Below are positions 8,508 through 17,800 of a DNA stretch of 62,279 nucleotides, in pieces. Position numbers and translations under genes: made by a program. Positions within the stretch are counted from its first letter, which is position 1. Every line of letters starts with the position of its first letter. Under the pieces are notes generated by a model. It was given only the letters and a program-made list of their open reading frames with translations, was not told the DNA's origin and searched no databases. Source of the DNA: SIG672 sp045605765 (lineage in GTDB: Bacteria; Bacillota; Clostridia; Oscillospirales; CAG-272); assembly GCA_045605765.1 (NCBI GenBank), contig JAZUQQ010000021.1, positions 1 through 62,279 of the forward strand, written 5' to 3'.

Positions 8508-9404
8508 TTATACCTTCCGTTTTCCTCCGAAAGGGACAGGTTTCGTTAAAATATCAAGCAGGGGAGTGGTAAGGTTTACAATAAGCACGCTCGCCGCTTC
8601 GGGTGCAGGAAACTGAGTGTGGCACCTCAAGGCGAAGACAATAGCGGCAAACGACGCACCGTATATTATTCTTCCTGCGCCAGTAAATGGCGTACCATTT
8701 CTATCACAGGCTATGAATACAAGATAGAACACAAATCCACCGCAAAGAAGCTGATATATAAGATTATCGGTATAGGTCGTCCACTCAGGATAAAAAGCAA
8801 TGGAGAGTGCGCAAAAGACCGTGAGTGCCGAGACGAGCACCATTGCAGGTGCCTTTCTTCTGAGAAGAAGATATACACCTGAAATTATGATAAGCATAAC
8901 CGAGACGGTGCCTATCGCGCCTTGGGTATTGCCTATAAAAATGTTCAGCAAACTATCATCCGGCATTGCTCCGCCTCTGAAAAAGCCGAGAAAAGGCGAA
9001 CCTTGTCCCGAAATAAGAACAGCTGTAAGTATTCCTGCCGCCGCAGGTGAGAAGGGGCTTCCCTTCCTGCCGAATATTATAAGAGGATATTTCGCCAGAG
9101 CTATCGCGACCGCACTACCGATTATCAGCACCCACGCAGGAATGTCGACGGGAAGACCCAACGGTATCAAGGTTCCCGTTATCATCGAGCCAAGAAGGTC
9201 TACACCGAGCTTTTTATAGAGACAAAGATTCACCGCAATCTCAATAAGTGTGCACGAAATTATACCGAGAGCGACCAGCCACAGTGCCCTTGCACCAAAC
9301 ATAAATCCAGCCCACGTAACGATAGGCAGGAGCGCAACCGCCATATCAAGATTATAGGTATCCTGCTTATATGAGGCAAACGGAGGAGTCTTCAAAGCGT
9401 TCAT
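8508..9404 (-). CDS. RnfD/NqrB-like membrane subunit, divergent
   Basis: 298 residues with about nine hydrophobic helices. The RnfD framework is clear: KYPLIIFGRKGSPFSPAA, FIGNTQGAIGTVS, and ACDRNGTPFTGAGR near the end. In RnfD an FMN is attached to the Thr of an S-G-A-T-P-L type motif. The equivalent place here reads GGAMP, so the Thr appears to be replaced by Met and covalent flavin is probably absent. The start overlaps the end of the rnfC-like gene by 4 bases, so the two are translationally coupled. No rnfG, E, A or B is nearby. It may be a repurposed electron-transfer pair; that is inference. Confidence 0.82.
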   Translation of the reverse strand: MNALKTPPFASYKQDTYNLDMAVALLPIVTWAGFMFGARALWLVALGIISCTLIEIAVNLCLYKKLGVDLLGSMITGTLIPLGLPVDIPAWVLIIGSAVAIALAKYPLIIFGRKGSPFSPAAAGILTAVLISGQGSPFLGFFRGGAMPDDSLLNIFIGNTQGAIGTVSVMLIIISGVYLLLRRKAPAMVLVSALTVFCALSIAFYPEWTTYTDNLIYQLLCGGFVFYLVFIACDRNGTPFTGAGRIIYGASFAAIVFALRCHTQFPAPEAASVLIVNLTTPLLDILTKPVPFGGKRKV

Positions 9405-10699
9405 TTACCCTCACCTCCATCGCTCGCGTTCTTTTTTATTTTTCTTATATTTGCTAGTATCGGTATCTCACTCGAACAAACGTACTGACAAGCACCGCAC
9501 TCTATGCAGGCGCTTATATCAAAAACCTTAGCTAGCGAGCGACTACCGACAGTTGCCGCAAAGCCAAGGTACATCGGCATAAGCATCATAGGACACACCT
9601 GTGCGCACGCACCGCATCTTATACATCTCTGCCCTTCAAAGCGCGGGATATTTTCTTCATCGAGTACGATTATGGGAGACATCCCGCTTTCAAATGTTTC
9701 TTTATCCGACACTTCTCTTCCGCGCAGAAGTCCACCGACAATTATTCTAGTTTCGGGCGCACCGCTGTCTCCGCAGTAGGTTATTACATCTGAAATTTTC
9801 GTTCCGTAAGGGATTCTTAGGTTCATTGGTTCGGAAACATCTCCAGACACCGTAACCGTTTCACCCGTTTCTCTTTCTCCCCAAACGAACGCTCTTCCTA
9901 TTGCGAAAACTTCACGCCAGTCAAAAATGGCGCACGCCAACCTTTCCGCATTCTTGGCGGTAGAAAGTTCTATCGAGGTTAGTGCGTGTATAATAAGGTG
10001 CTCGCTGTCGCTCGGATACTGAGCGTCGGCAAGTATCACCTTTATATTATCTCCCTCTTTGATCTCGCGAAACAGGCTGTTCGCCTGCGCTTTGCTTTGT
10101 GTGTCAAGAAGGATAAACCCTTCGCCTATTTTAAGGGCACACATAATTATTTTCATTCCGTTTATGATATCCAACGGATTTTCAAGCATCACTCTGTCAG
10201 ATGCGCTGTCGTAGGGTTCTCCGCAAACACAATTTACAACCATCTGCTTTGCTTTTCCAAAGGACTCGGTTATCCTTTCACAAAGTGTACGGTCCGTCTG
10301 CGATATTTGTCTGCCGCGAGTATTAATGCCTGCGGCTTCGACTTCTCGAACTAGAATTTCGGGAGTAAGGTCTGTTATCTTCACTGCGTTTCTCTTGCCA
10401 AACGGCAGAACTTCTCCGCTAATTTTCTTTTCAAAATCATTCTTTATATTTATTTCAAGGATTTTTTTTGAAATCGCTTTAATATCGATCACTTTCCCCG
10501 ATATGCCCGAAAAAACAGAGACACCCTTTTCGTTTTTTCCCACACAGTCGCCAATAGCAACCGAAGACCCCACCGAAACAAGACACTCCGAGACGGTAAG
10601 ATATATATTTTGAGGCGCAAAACCAAGATCGGTAGGAAGAACCGATGTGTATTTTACCGCATCGCGAAAAATTTTGTTTTTTCGGAAAAGTTTAAGCAT
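9401..10699 (-). CDS. RnfC-like iron-sulfur protein, divergent
   Basis: About 432 residues. An N-terminal barrel-sandwich region is followed by an RnfC-like core (VVNCVCGEPYDSASDRVMLE; RIIVGGLLRGREV) and two C-terminal 4Fe-4S motifs, CIRCGACAQVCP and CIECGACQYVCS. The glycine-rich flavin/NADH signature of RnfC (GGATFPT type) is replaced by NTRGRQISQ, and the YPQGGEK-type motif reads YPSDSEH. So dinucleotide binding may be lost while the clusters are kept. The ATG at 10699 has an AAAGG site 12 bases upstream; the alternative GTG at 10744 has no ribosome site. It forms a two-gene operon with the rnfD-like gene. Confidence 0.82.
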   Translation of the reverse strand: MLKLFRKNKIFRDAVKYTSVLPTDLGFAPQNIYLTVSECLVSVGSSVAIGDCVGKNEKGVSVFSGISGKVIDIKAISKKILEINIKNDFEKKISGEVLPFGKRNAVKITDLTPEILVREVEAAGINTRGRQISQTDRTLCERITESFGKAKQMVVNCVCGEPYDSASDRVMLENPLDIINGMKIIMCALKIGEGFILLDTQSKAQANSLFREIKEGDNIKVILADAQYPSDSEHLIIHALTSIELSTAKNAERLACAIFDWREVFAIGRAFVWGERETGETVTVSGDVSEPMNLRIPYGTKISDVITYCGDSGAPETRIIVGGLLRGREVSDKETFESGMSPIIVLDEENIPRFEGQRCIRCGACAQVCPMMLMPMYLGFAATVGSRSLAKVFDISACIECGACQYVCSSEIPILANIRKIKKNASDGGEGK

Positions 10700-10815
10700 T
10701 TTCGATAAAAACCTTTCAAAAACGATTTTTGCCGTTAACGGCACCGTGTATTATAGAATATACCCTATTTCCGAAAAAAAATCAAGTCAAATTTATTAAG
10801 TTTATTATAAGAGAT

Positions 10816-10849
10816 AAAAAACGGCCCGACGCTTATCAGCGACGGACCG
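10816..10849 (-). terminator. Terminator of the 49-residue membrane protein gene
   Basis: A 12-bp stem with one G-U pair and one mismatch, 10822-10833 with 10838-10849, and a 4-base loop. Six A on the plus strand (10816-10821) give a minus-strand U-run. It is placed 23 bases after the small gene. Confidence 0.8.
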
Positions 10850-10872
10850 AGAATTCGGTTATATCTATTTAA

Positions 10873-11022
10873 TCATTCCTCACAAAGACAGTCTACTTTC
10901 TTCTTTTTTCGACAGACACATTTTATCATACAACCCAGAATCAAAATCGTCACTATTCCAAGAATTAAAAGCACGAGCATTCTGGTTTCTTTCTTTCCCA
11001 TCATACATTTTATCTTTTCCAT
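10873..11022 (-). CDS. Small single-pass membrane protein, 49 residues
   Basis: An unlisted short frame: MEKIKCMMGKKETR, then a hydrophobic helix (MLVLLILGIVTILILGCMI) and a tail KCVCRKKKKVDCLCEE. The seven cysteines are grouped before and after the helix. An AGGG site stands 7 bases before the ATG, and a strong terminator follows at 10816-10849. The set of ribosome site, one membrane helix and own terminator supports a real gene. The basic tail suggests a cytoplasmic C-terminus. I do not know its function. It is upstream of, and on the same strand as, the rnfC-like gene. Confidence 0.7.
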   Translation of the reverse strand: MEKIKCMMGKKETRMLVLLILGIVTILILGCMIKCVCRKKKKVDCLCEE

Positions 11023-11178
11023 TTTACACCCTACACTTTCCGCAGATTTCTATGTTTAAGATGTCCGAAAAACTGTTTTTTATGCAGATATGCAAAACTG
11101 TTTTTAACGCATAATTTATTGAAAACTTATATTTTTTCTGTTTTTTTCAAAATTCGCTACTATTTTTTGAATATCGCC

Positions 11179-11207
11179 TTGACTTTGCAGAGAGGGCGTG
11201 ATAAAAT
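11179..11207 (+). promoter_or_regulatory. Promoter of the PfkB-like operon
   Basis: TTGACT (11179-11184), a 17-base spacer and TAAAAT (11202-11207). The start codon is 45 bases downstream. Confidence 0.8.
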
Positions 11208-11251
11208 AGTTTTGTATATGATTTATTATCTTAACAAGAGGAGGAATGCCC

Positions 11252-12196
11252 GTGAAAGGCAGAATTTTGACAATCGGCAATTCTTATATAGAAATGCATA
11301 TGCAGACCGCACGTTTGCCGATAGCAAATCAGACGGTCGTCGAAGACGATTATGAGCTTCGTCCGGGCGGAAAAGGCGGGAACGCGGCGGTTGCCGTTGC
11401 CCGTATGGGTCTCGAAAGCGTTTTCTGCACGTCGGTCGGTCAGGACAACGATGGCAACAGACTCCGTAATTTTTATAATTTCAATTCCATAAACACCTCA
11501 CCGGTGTATATAGATCCCGCACATCCTACCGGTCTTTCGGTATATCTTTATGAAAAACAGTACGATTCACGAAGAAGAATAATATATCAAGGCGCAAACA
11601 AGAGTTTTTCAATAAGTCAGATAGAAGCCGCGCTCGGCACCTATCCCGATGCAATATTTATGACACTCGAAATTCCATTTCCCATTGCGGTGGCAGCAAC
11701 GTCGCTGGCAAAAAGTCACGGAGTTCCCGTGTTTCTCGACGCCTCCCCCGCACAGCTCGGAGTAAATCTAGATCAACTCGAAAACATCGAGATCTTTTAC
11801 GCAAGCAAGCAAGAGGTATATATCCACACAGGAATAAATCCAACATCCCTTGAAAGCTGTTTGAAAGCATGCATAGCACTCGGACAGACTGTCAAAGCAA
11901 AATATTACGTTCTACGTCTCGGCGAAAGCGGATTTTTCGTTTACGACGGAAAATTTCACAACGTACTGGGACCATACAGCATTGACGGTACGCCTTTACC
12001 CACATTTGTTGATGTTGAAGCGGCAATCGTTTCATCGGAGTATCTTATAACTCAGGATATACGAAAAGCTTGTCTAGTCGGCTCTGCCGCGAGCAAGATG
12101 GCAAAAGAAAGACACGATATAAAGATACCTACGCGCGAGCAACTCCGCGAATTCTGCGAGGAAAACGGATACGATATAAAGATCGCGCGTGTATAA
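11252..12196 (+). CDS. PfkB/ribokinase-fold protein with a degenerate active site
   Basis: About 314 residues. The first PfkB signature is intact (RPGGKGGNAAVAVARMG), as is the overall ribokinase fold (VFLDASPAQ; LRLGESGFFVYDG). The second signature, normally DTTGAGDAF with the catalytic Asp and anion hole, reads PLPTFVDVEAAI. The Gly-Ala-Gly loop is gone and the Asp is replaced. I infer that it binds a ligand but is unlikely to be a normal sugar kinase. The GTG at 11252 is chosen because GAGGAGG stands 7 bases upstream; the ATG at 11246 is too close to that site. First gene of a plus-strand operon with the hydrolase-like protein and ruvX. Confidence 0.82.
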   Translation: MKGRILTIGNSYIEMHMQTARLPIANQTVVEDDYELRPGGKGGNAAVAVARMGLESVFCTSVGQDNDGNRLRNFYNFNSINTSPVYIDPAHPTGLSVYLYEKQYDSRRRIIYQGANKSFSISQIEAALGTYPDAIFMTLEIPFPIAVAATSLAKSHGVPVFLDASPAQLGVNLDQLENIEIFYASKQEVYIHTGINPTSLESCLKACIALGQTVKAKYYVLRLGESGFFVYDGKFHNVLGPYSIDGTPLPTFVDVEAAIVSSEYLITQDIRKACLVGSAASKMAKERHDIKIPTREQLREFCEENGYDIKIARV

Positions 12197-12218
12197 ACGA
12201 TTTAAAACAGGTGATCTT

Positions 12219-13199
12219 ATGAGTGACAACTTCATCACAAGCATTAACCTTTTCGAGTCTTCGGACACTATTAACAATATCTCCTACTGCGTTTGGACAC
12301 CTAACTGTGCTCCTCGGGCAATAATACAGATAGTACACGGTATGTGCGAGCGGATCGAACGTTACGATGAGTTTGCGCAGTTTCTTGTATCGAAAGGATT
12401 TGTTGTCTGCGGTCATGACCAGCTCGGTCACGGATACAGCGTAAAATCCGATGAAGACCTTGGATTCTTTGCCGATTCCGACGGAGACAGATTTCTGCTC
12501 GAAGATGTTGAAAAACTGCGCAAGATAATGCGCGACAAATACAGACTAATTCCGTACTTTCTGCTTGGTCACGGTCTTGGATCATTCGTAGCACGGGCCT
12601 ATGCATCGGCGTATCCTTCGGAAAACATTGACGGACTGATAATATCGGGGACTTTCGGAGACAAAATGCACACAAAGGCTAAAATGGCTACTGCAAGGAT
12701 CATCTCGGCTATAAAGGGCAAGCGTTATCGCAGTCGATCTCTTTACAAACTCGCCTTCGGATTTTACGGTAAGCATTTAAAAAACGACACAGAAAACGGT
12801 TCTTGGATCACATCAAGTAAAGAACTGCTTGACAAGTACAGCTCGGATAAGCTGTGCAATTTCAGACCGACCGCACAGGCATATTGCGATATGCTTATGC
12901 TTATAAATTACAACAAAACGCATCTGCCTCACCGCTCTATCCCCATACTGATATTTTCAGGCGCGGACGATCCCGTAGGAAACTACGGGCTGGAAGTAAA
13001 CGCGCTCTACGAAAAATATTTTGAGTCGGAAATATCAGACGTTTCCTTCAAGCTCTACGAGAATGAGCGTCACGGAGTACTAATAGGCTCAAATCGTCAC
13101 GAGGCTTTTACAGACGTTGTTGTTTGGATCGACAAAGTTATAGATGCAAAAATCGAACTTATAAATCAAAAAACTTTGAGTTTTAATCAAAGTTTTTGA
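12219..13199 (+). CDS. Alpha/beta-hydrolase-fold protein (serine aminopeptidase S33 type) lacking the nucleophile
   Basis: About 326 residues. It matches the lysophospholipase/monoacylglycerol-lipase group: HGMCERIERYDEFAQFL, GHDQLGHG, ADDPVGNYG with the acid, and ENERHGVL with the histidine. The nucleophile elbow, usually G-H-S-x-G-S, reads GHGLGSF, so the catalytic Ser is a Gly. The Asp and His are kept. This suggests a non-hydrolytic role or a very different chemistry, unless this is a rare variant. The ATG at 12219 has AGGTGAT upstream. It begins 22 bases after the PfkB-like gene and ends just inside the frame preceding ruvX. Confidence 0.85.
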   Translation: MSDNFITSINLFESSDTINNISYCVWTPNCAPRAIIQIVHGMCERIERYDEFAQFLVSKGFVVCGHDQLGHGYSVKSDEDLGFFADSDGDRFLLEDVEKLRKIMRDKYRLIPYFLLGHGLGSFVARAYASAYPSENIDGLIISGTFGDKMHTKAKMATARIISAIKGKRYRSRSLYKLAFGFYGKHLKNDTENGSWITSSKELLDKYSSDKLCNFRPTAQAYCDMLMLINYNKTHLPHRSIPILIFSGADDPVGNYGLEVNALYEKYFESEISDVSFKLYENERHGVLIGSNRHEAFTDVVVWIDKVIDAKIELINQKTLSFNQSF

Positions 13200-13213
13200 A
13201 GAAACTTGGAAAA

Positions 13214-13627
13214 ATGAAAAGAATACTTGGAATAGATTACGGCAAGGTTAGGACAGGATTTGCAATCAGCGATCTGCTTGGCATTACTGCAAGTCCGATC
13301 GGCACGTTCAAGATCACGGGAGATAGGTCACTTATTGAAAAGATCTGCGGACTCGTAAAAGAGCACAACATATCGGAGATCGTTATTGGAAACCCCATAA
13401 ATATGAACGGAAGCCAAGGAGACAGCTCAACAAAGGTACAGTATCTTGCCACTCTTATAGAAAAAGACACGGGACTTCCCGTAATACTGTTTGACGAGAG
13501 ATGTACGACGATGCTCGCGCACAAGCTACTGAACGCGACAGATACTCGCGGTGCCAAACGAAAGAATATCGTAGATACTCTTTCCGCTCAGATAATACTT
13601 CAAAATTATCTTGACTCGCGCAAATAA
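13214..13627 (+). CDS. ruvX: RuvX/YqgF, putative pre-16S rRNA nuclease / Holliday junction resolvase
   Basis: 137 residues from the ATG at 13214. RNase H-like fold motifs are present: GIDYGKVRTGFAISD with the first acidic residue, IVIGNPINMNGSQGD, LFDERCTTMLAH, and RKNIVDTLSAQIIL with the last Asp. In E. coli the family protein processes the 5' end of 16S rRNA. It is the third gene of the operon and follows the hydrolase-like stop by 14 bases. The ribosome site is weak (TTGGA), so coupling to the upstream gene is plausible. A perfect 19-bp terminator hairpin follows. Confidence 0.92.
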   Translation: MKRILGIDYGKVRTGFAISDLLGITASPIGTFKITGDRSLIEKICGLVKEHNISEIVIGNPINMNGSQGDSSTKVQYLATLIEKDTGLPVILFDERCTTMLAHKLLNATDTRGAKRKNIVDTLSAQIILQNYLDSRK

Positions 13628-13677
13628 CCAGATAAACAATATTTTATTTATGAATGTTTTATAATGAAAAAAACTTA

Positions 13678-13720
13678 CAAATTTGAACAGGTCCGTTAAA
13701 AACGGACCTGTTCAAATTTG
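13678..13720. terminator. Bidirectional terminator between ruvX and the PrsA-like gene
   Basis: A perfect 19-bp stem, 13678-13696 with 13702-13720, and a 5-base loop. A-rich sequence precedes it and GGTTTTT follows, so it can serve both converging genes. Confidence 0.9.
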
Positions 13721-13733
13721 CACGGTTTTTACT

Positions 13734-14840
13734 TTAAATTTTCGAAAGAACATATTTTCCCGTGATGTCGGGATTTTCTTTTATTCCCTCGGCAAGGGAG
13801 GAAAACTTTTTAGCCAGCTTTTCGTTGTTTACGTATGATACGAAATTCTTGAACTGTCCACTATCGGTAGAAGAAGCATACGCTTTTTCGGGAAGATCAA
13901 GCTTCTTTATTACGTAGTAGCAATCCTCGTTCTCACAAAGCTTTATCTCGTCCACCTTCATTTCAAGGGCTGCCGACGTAACTGTTGCCGAGTGCGTGAT
14001 ATAATCATCTGCGCTTATATAAAATCCGTTAGGAACTGCGGAAATGTCAAATCCGAATTCCTCCATATATTTTTCCATAAGCTTGTTCATATCCGCTCCG
14101 CCGAGCACATCATTATAGACACTTTGCGCTTTTTCGGTGACCTGATCCTTTTCATCTTCGGTGAGCTCCTCGGTCAGAAATCTGCCGGTCGAATCGGTTT
14201 GGCGAGTTCCGTCGTCGTTATAAACGTATTTTACGTTTTTCAGGAACATAACGTACTTTATTCTGCTGTAATAGGCGTTATAGTAGGCTTCGAGCTCGTC
14301 TGAGGTGGCGGTTTCTTTTCCGCTCGTATCGTCATAAAGATACTTATACACCGCAAGATACTCTTCCTCGGCGGTAAAGACCGCTTTCATCTCGGCAACA
14401 GTCATCGAATAAGACTCTTTAAGCACTCTCACATACTCCGAGCGACTTCCGTAGTGCGCGATCTGATCGTCTATATTATCATTTATAGACTGCTTCACTT
14501 CACTGCTCAGTTTGAGTCCGAGCTCGTCAAAAAGTACCATCCCGACGAGATAGAAATTTATTCTCGTTTTGATCTGCGATGAGAGATATTCCTCGTTCGT
14601 CACGCCGGTAGCGTTCACCGACGACCAATACTGCTCACTGTCCTCGACGTCCGAATAATAGGTAAGGTAGTAATCTTTCCAGTTTTTCATCCAGTAAGAG
14701 TACATTCCCTCGCTTATTTTGTGTCCGTTAAGCTCCAAGACCGTATCTCCCTTGTCTGAGCAGCAGGAAAAGAGCACGGTTATACTCATCAGCGAAATGA
14801 TCGCGAGGAGCAGAGCTGCTATGCGGATATGTTTTTTCAT
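13734..14840 (-). CDS. PrsA/SurA-like foldase lipoprotein
   Basis: 368 residues. A lipoprotein signal peptide (ALLLAIISLMSITVLFSC, Cys about residue 26) is followed by an SurA-N-like helical region (NGHKISEGMYSYWMKNWKD) and a Lys/Glu-rich C-terminal half. A canonical parvulin catalytic core is not obvious, so it may be a chaperone without isomerase activity. It is expected on the outer face of the membrane, helping secreted proteins fold. The gene follows mfd by 48 bases; the order pth-mfd-prsA is common in Clostridia. The converging terminator at 13678-13720 ends the operon. Confidence 0.8.
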   Translation of the reverse strand: MKKHIRIAALLLAIISLMSITVLFSCCSDKGDTVLELNGHKISEGMYSYWMKNWKDYYLTYYSDVEDSEQYWSSVNATGVTNEEYLSSQIKTRINFYLVGMVLFDELGLKLSSEVKQSINDNIDDQIAHYGSRSEYVRVLKESYSMTVAEMKAVFTAEEEYLAVYKYLYDDTSGKETATSDELEAYYNAYYSRIKYVMFLKNVKYVYNDDGTRQTDSTGRFLTEELTEDEKDQVTEKAQSVYNDVLGGADMNKLMEKYMEEFGFDISAVPNGFYISADDYITHSATVTSAALEMKVDEIKLCENEDCYYVIKKLDLPEKAYASSTDSGQFKNFVSYVNNEKLAKKFSSLAEGIKENPDITGKYVLSKI

Positions 14841-14888
14841 ATTATTATCTCCGTTTTTAACCGTTTTATTGATTTTATCATTTAGATC

Positions 14889-17800
14889 TCAGCTATTCCA
14901 GCCGTTTTCATTGATTATTTGTATATATTCCTTTAACATTTTCTCGGCGCAGTCTAGAGGACTCTCATTTTTGAGCGGCTTTGCCTGCACCGACGGAACA
15001 CTTCCCATGCTGAGCAGTATCCTGCCGTTATTTTTTACCGCAAGAGCCGACCACGCGCTCGCGTTCATATTAGTGGGGACAAACATAACTCCGCGCGGCT
15101 GTGCCGTGATCTTCGAAATTCCCGCCTCGCTTCCGAGGGCGCGAAGCAGGGATATTCTGAGAAGATTATCGGTAACCTTCGGCATATCGCCGTATCTGTC
15201 GATAAACTCATCGGCAACGTCGTAAAGATCGTCGGCATTATTTATAAGGGATATTTTTCTGTACGCGTCTATTCTCTGCATCGAGCCCGAAATATATTTT
15301 TCGGGAATATAGGCGTCAACGCCCATACCGACCGTGCATTCGACTTTTTTCTTTGGAGTCTCACCCTTTTCTTCGAGCACCGCCTCGTTAAGAAGCTTCA
15401 TATAAAGCTCGTAACCGACGCTTGACATATGTCCGTGCTGCTCTGCACCGAGAATGTTTCCCGCGCCTCTTATTTCAAGGTCGCGCATAGCAACCTTAAA
15501 ACCAGCGCCGAATTCGGTAAAGTCTCTTATCGCGGCAAGTCGTTTACTTGCAACCTCGGTTAGGACCTTGCCTCTGTGATAGGTGAAATATGCGTAAGCT
15601 CTTCTGCTCGAACGCCCTACTCGTCCCCTTATCTGGTGAAGCTGAGAAAGTCCCATTTTATCGGCGTCTTCGATTATCAGAGTGTTTGCATTTGGAATAT
15701 CAACACCCGTTTCGATTATCGTGGTGCATATAAGTATGTCGGTTTCTCCGCTTATCATCGTCTGCCAGATGCCCGAAAGATCCTCTTTATCCATCTGACC
15801 GTGAGCAACTCTTACGACGGCATCGGGAAATTCCTTTGAGATACGCGCCGAAAGCGGATACATTCTCTCAACGTTATTGCAGAGGTAGAACACCTGTCCG
15901 CCTCTGTGAAGCTCTTTATTTATCGCCTCGTACACGATAGACTCGTCGTACTCGGTAACATAGGTCTGAACCGGCATCCTGTCACCAGGTGCTTCCTCAA
16001 GAAGCGACATATCGCGAATGCCGCTCATCGCCATATTGAGCGTTCGTGGTATCGGGGTTGCGGTAAGGGTGAGGAAATCGACGTTTTCCACCATCTTTTT
16101 AAGCTTTTCCTTCTGGACGACACCGAAGCGCTGTTCCTCGTCAACTATAACAAGACCGAGATCTCTGAATTCTATGTCACCCGAAAGTATTCTGTGAGTT
16201 CCTATAAGAATATCGACCTCTCCTCGCTTTGCGGCGCGCAGTATCGCCTCCTGCTGCTTGGGGGCGACCACGCGAGAGAGCATCTCGACCTTTATCGGAA
16301 AGCCTCTCATGCGTGAGGAGAAGGTACGGTAGTGCTGCATCGCAAGTATCGTTGTCGGAACGAGGACTGCGACCTGCTTTGAGTTTGCAACCGCCTTGAA
16401 CGCTGCTCTGAGCGCGACCTCGGTCTTGCCGTATCCCACATCACCACAAAGCAGTCTGTCCATAGGATAGGGCTTTTCCATATCGCGACTGACCTCGTCG
16501 ATAGCTTCAAGTTGACCGTCGGTTTCCTCGTATTCAAAGCTATCGGCAAACTCGCGTGTAAGCGCATCTTCGGGCGCAAACGCAAATCCCGGACGGCGAA
16601 GCCTTGCGGCGTAGAGCTGTATAAGCTCCTTTGCCATTTCCTTTACCGCCGCCTTGACTCTGGTTTTGGTCTTGGTCCAGTCGGCGCCGCCCATTTTTGA
16701 CAGTCTTACCTCTCCGTCTGCTGCGTGAGCACCTATATATTTTGAAATAGTATCGAGCTGATTACAGGGCAGATAAAGCATATCAGTACCTGCATATTTT
16801 ATCTTGACGAAATCCTTTCGAACGCCTGCAACTACAAGACTGTCGAGTCCGAGGTACTGACCGACACCGTGATTGATATGAACAACGTAGTCGCCTACGC
16901 TCAGCTCGCTATACGAAAGAATTGCCTCTCCCGACGACCTCTTTATCTTTGCGCTTCTTGCAGTACGCTTCGAGAGTCTTGCCGCCTGAACGCCCGAACG
17001 GCAGACAGACAGAAATGCTACCTTCATATCGGTAAGCTCAAATCCCGCAATAGCGGGCGCGCAGACAAGCGAAAGCTGAGCCTCGCTATCGTTCACAGTC
17101 GCTCTTATTCCTCGGTCTGCAAGCATATTTACGGTGTTTTTTATAGCAACATCACTCTCGCAGGCGAGAGTCATCGAGAAAGAAAGTCGGTAATAGTTTT
17201 CTATCTCCTCACACAAAAGCTCTATATTGTCGGCATATCCTGCGATCTGCTTGGTACGGAAATTAAATATTCCGAGAAGTCTCACGTCCGCACCAAGAGA
17301 TACGGCAAAAGCATCGATAACTATGTTTTTGTGCTCGTAAATGGTTGCGGAAAATTCTTCCTTGAAAGCGAAAAGCTCTGAGAATTCGGGGATCAGAAGC
17401 CTACTTTCAAGAAGCATTTTGACATCCTCACCCTGTTGCCATTCGAACGCCTTTGCCCTTTCGTTACAGGCAGGAAGCTCAACGGTCACAAAAAGGCTAT
17501 CCTCGTCAAAATAGTCGAAAAGCGTCGCTTTTTCTGGATAAACGAAGGTAATATATTTATCTATGCAGGAAAGATCCCGACCGCTGTCAAGCGCCTCGGC
17601 TTCAAGCGAAAGCTCTGCCGCGGATCTGTCGTTTTTGACCTTTCTCACGTGTTCTCTTATTATTTTTGCAAGCTCCTTTTTCTGGGTATCGCTTGCAATT
17701 ACCTCGCGCACAGGCGATACCGAAACAGATTCAATATCGTCAAGCCTTCTCTGACTGATTATATCAAAATAGCTCATTCGGTCGATCTCGGTGTCGTAAA

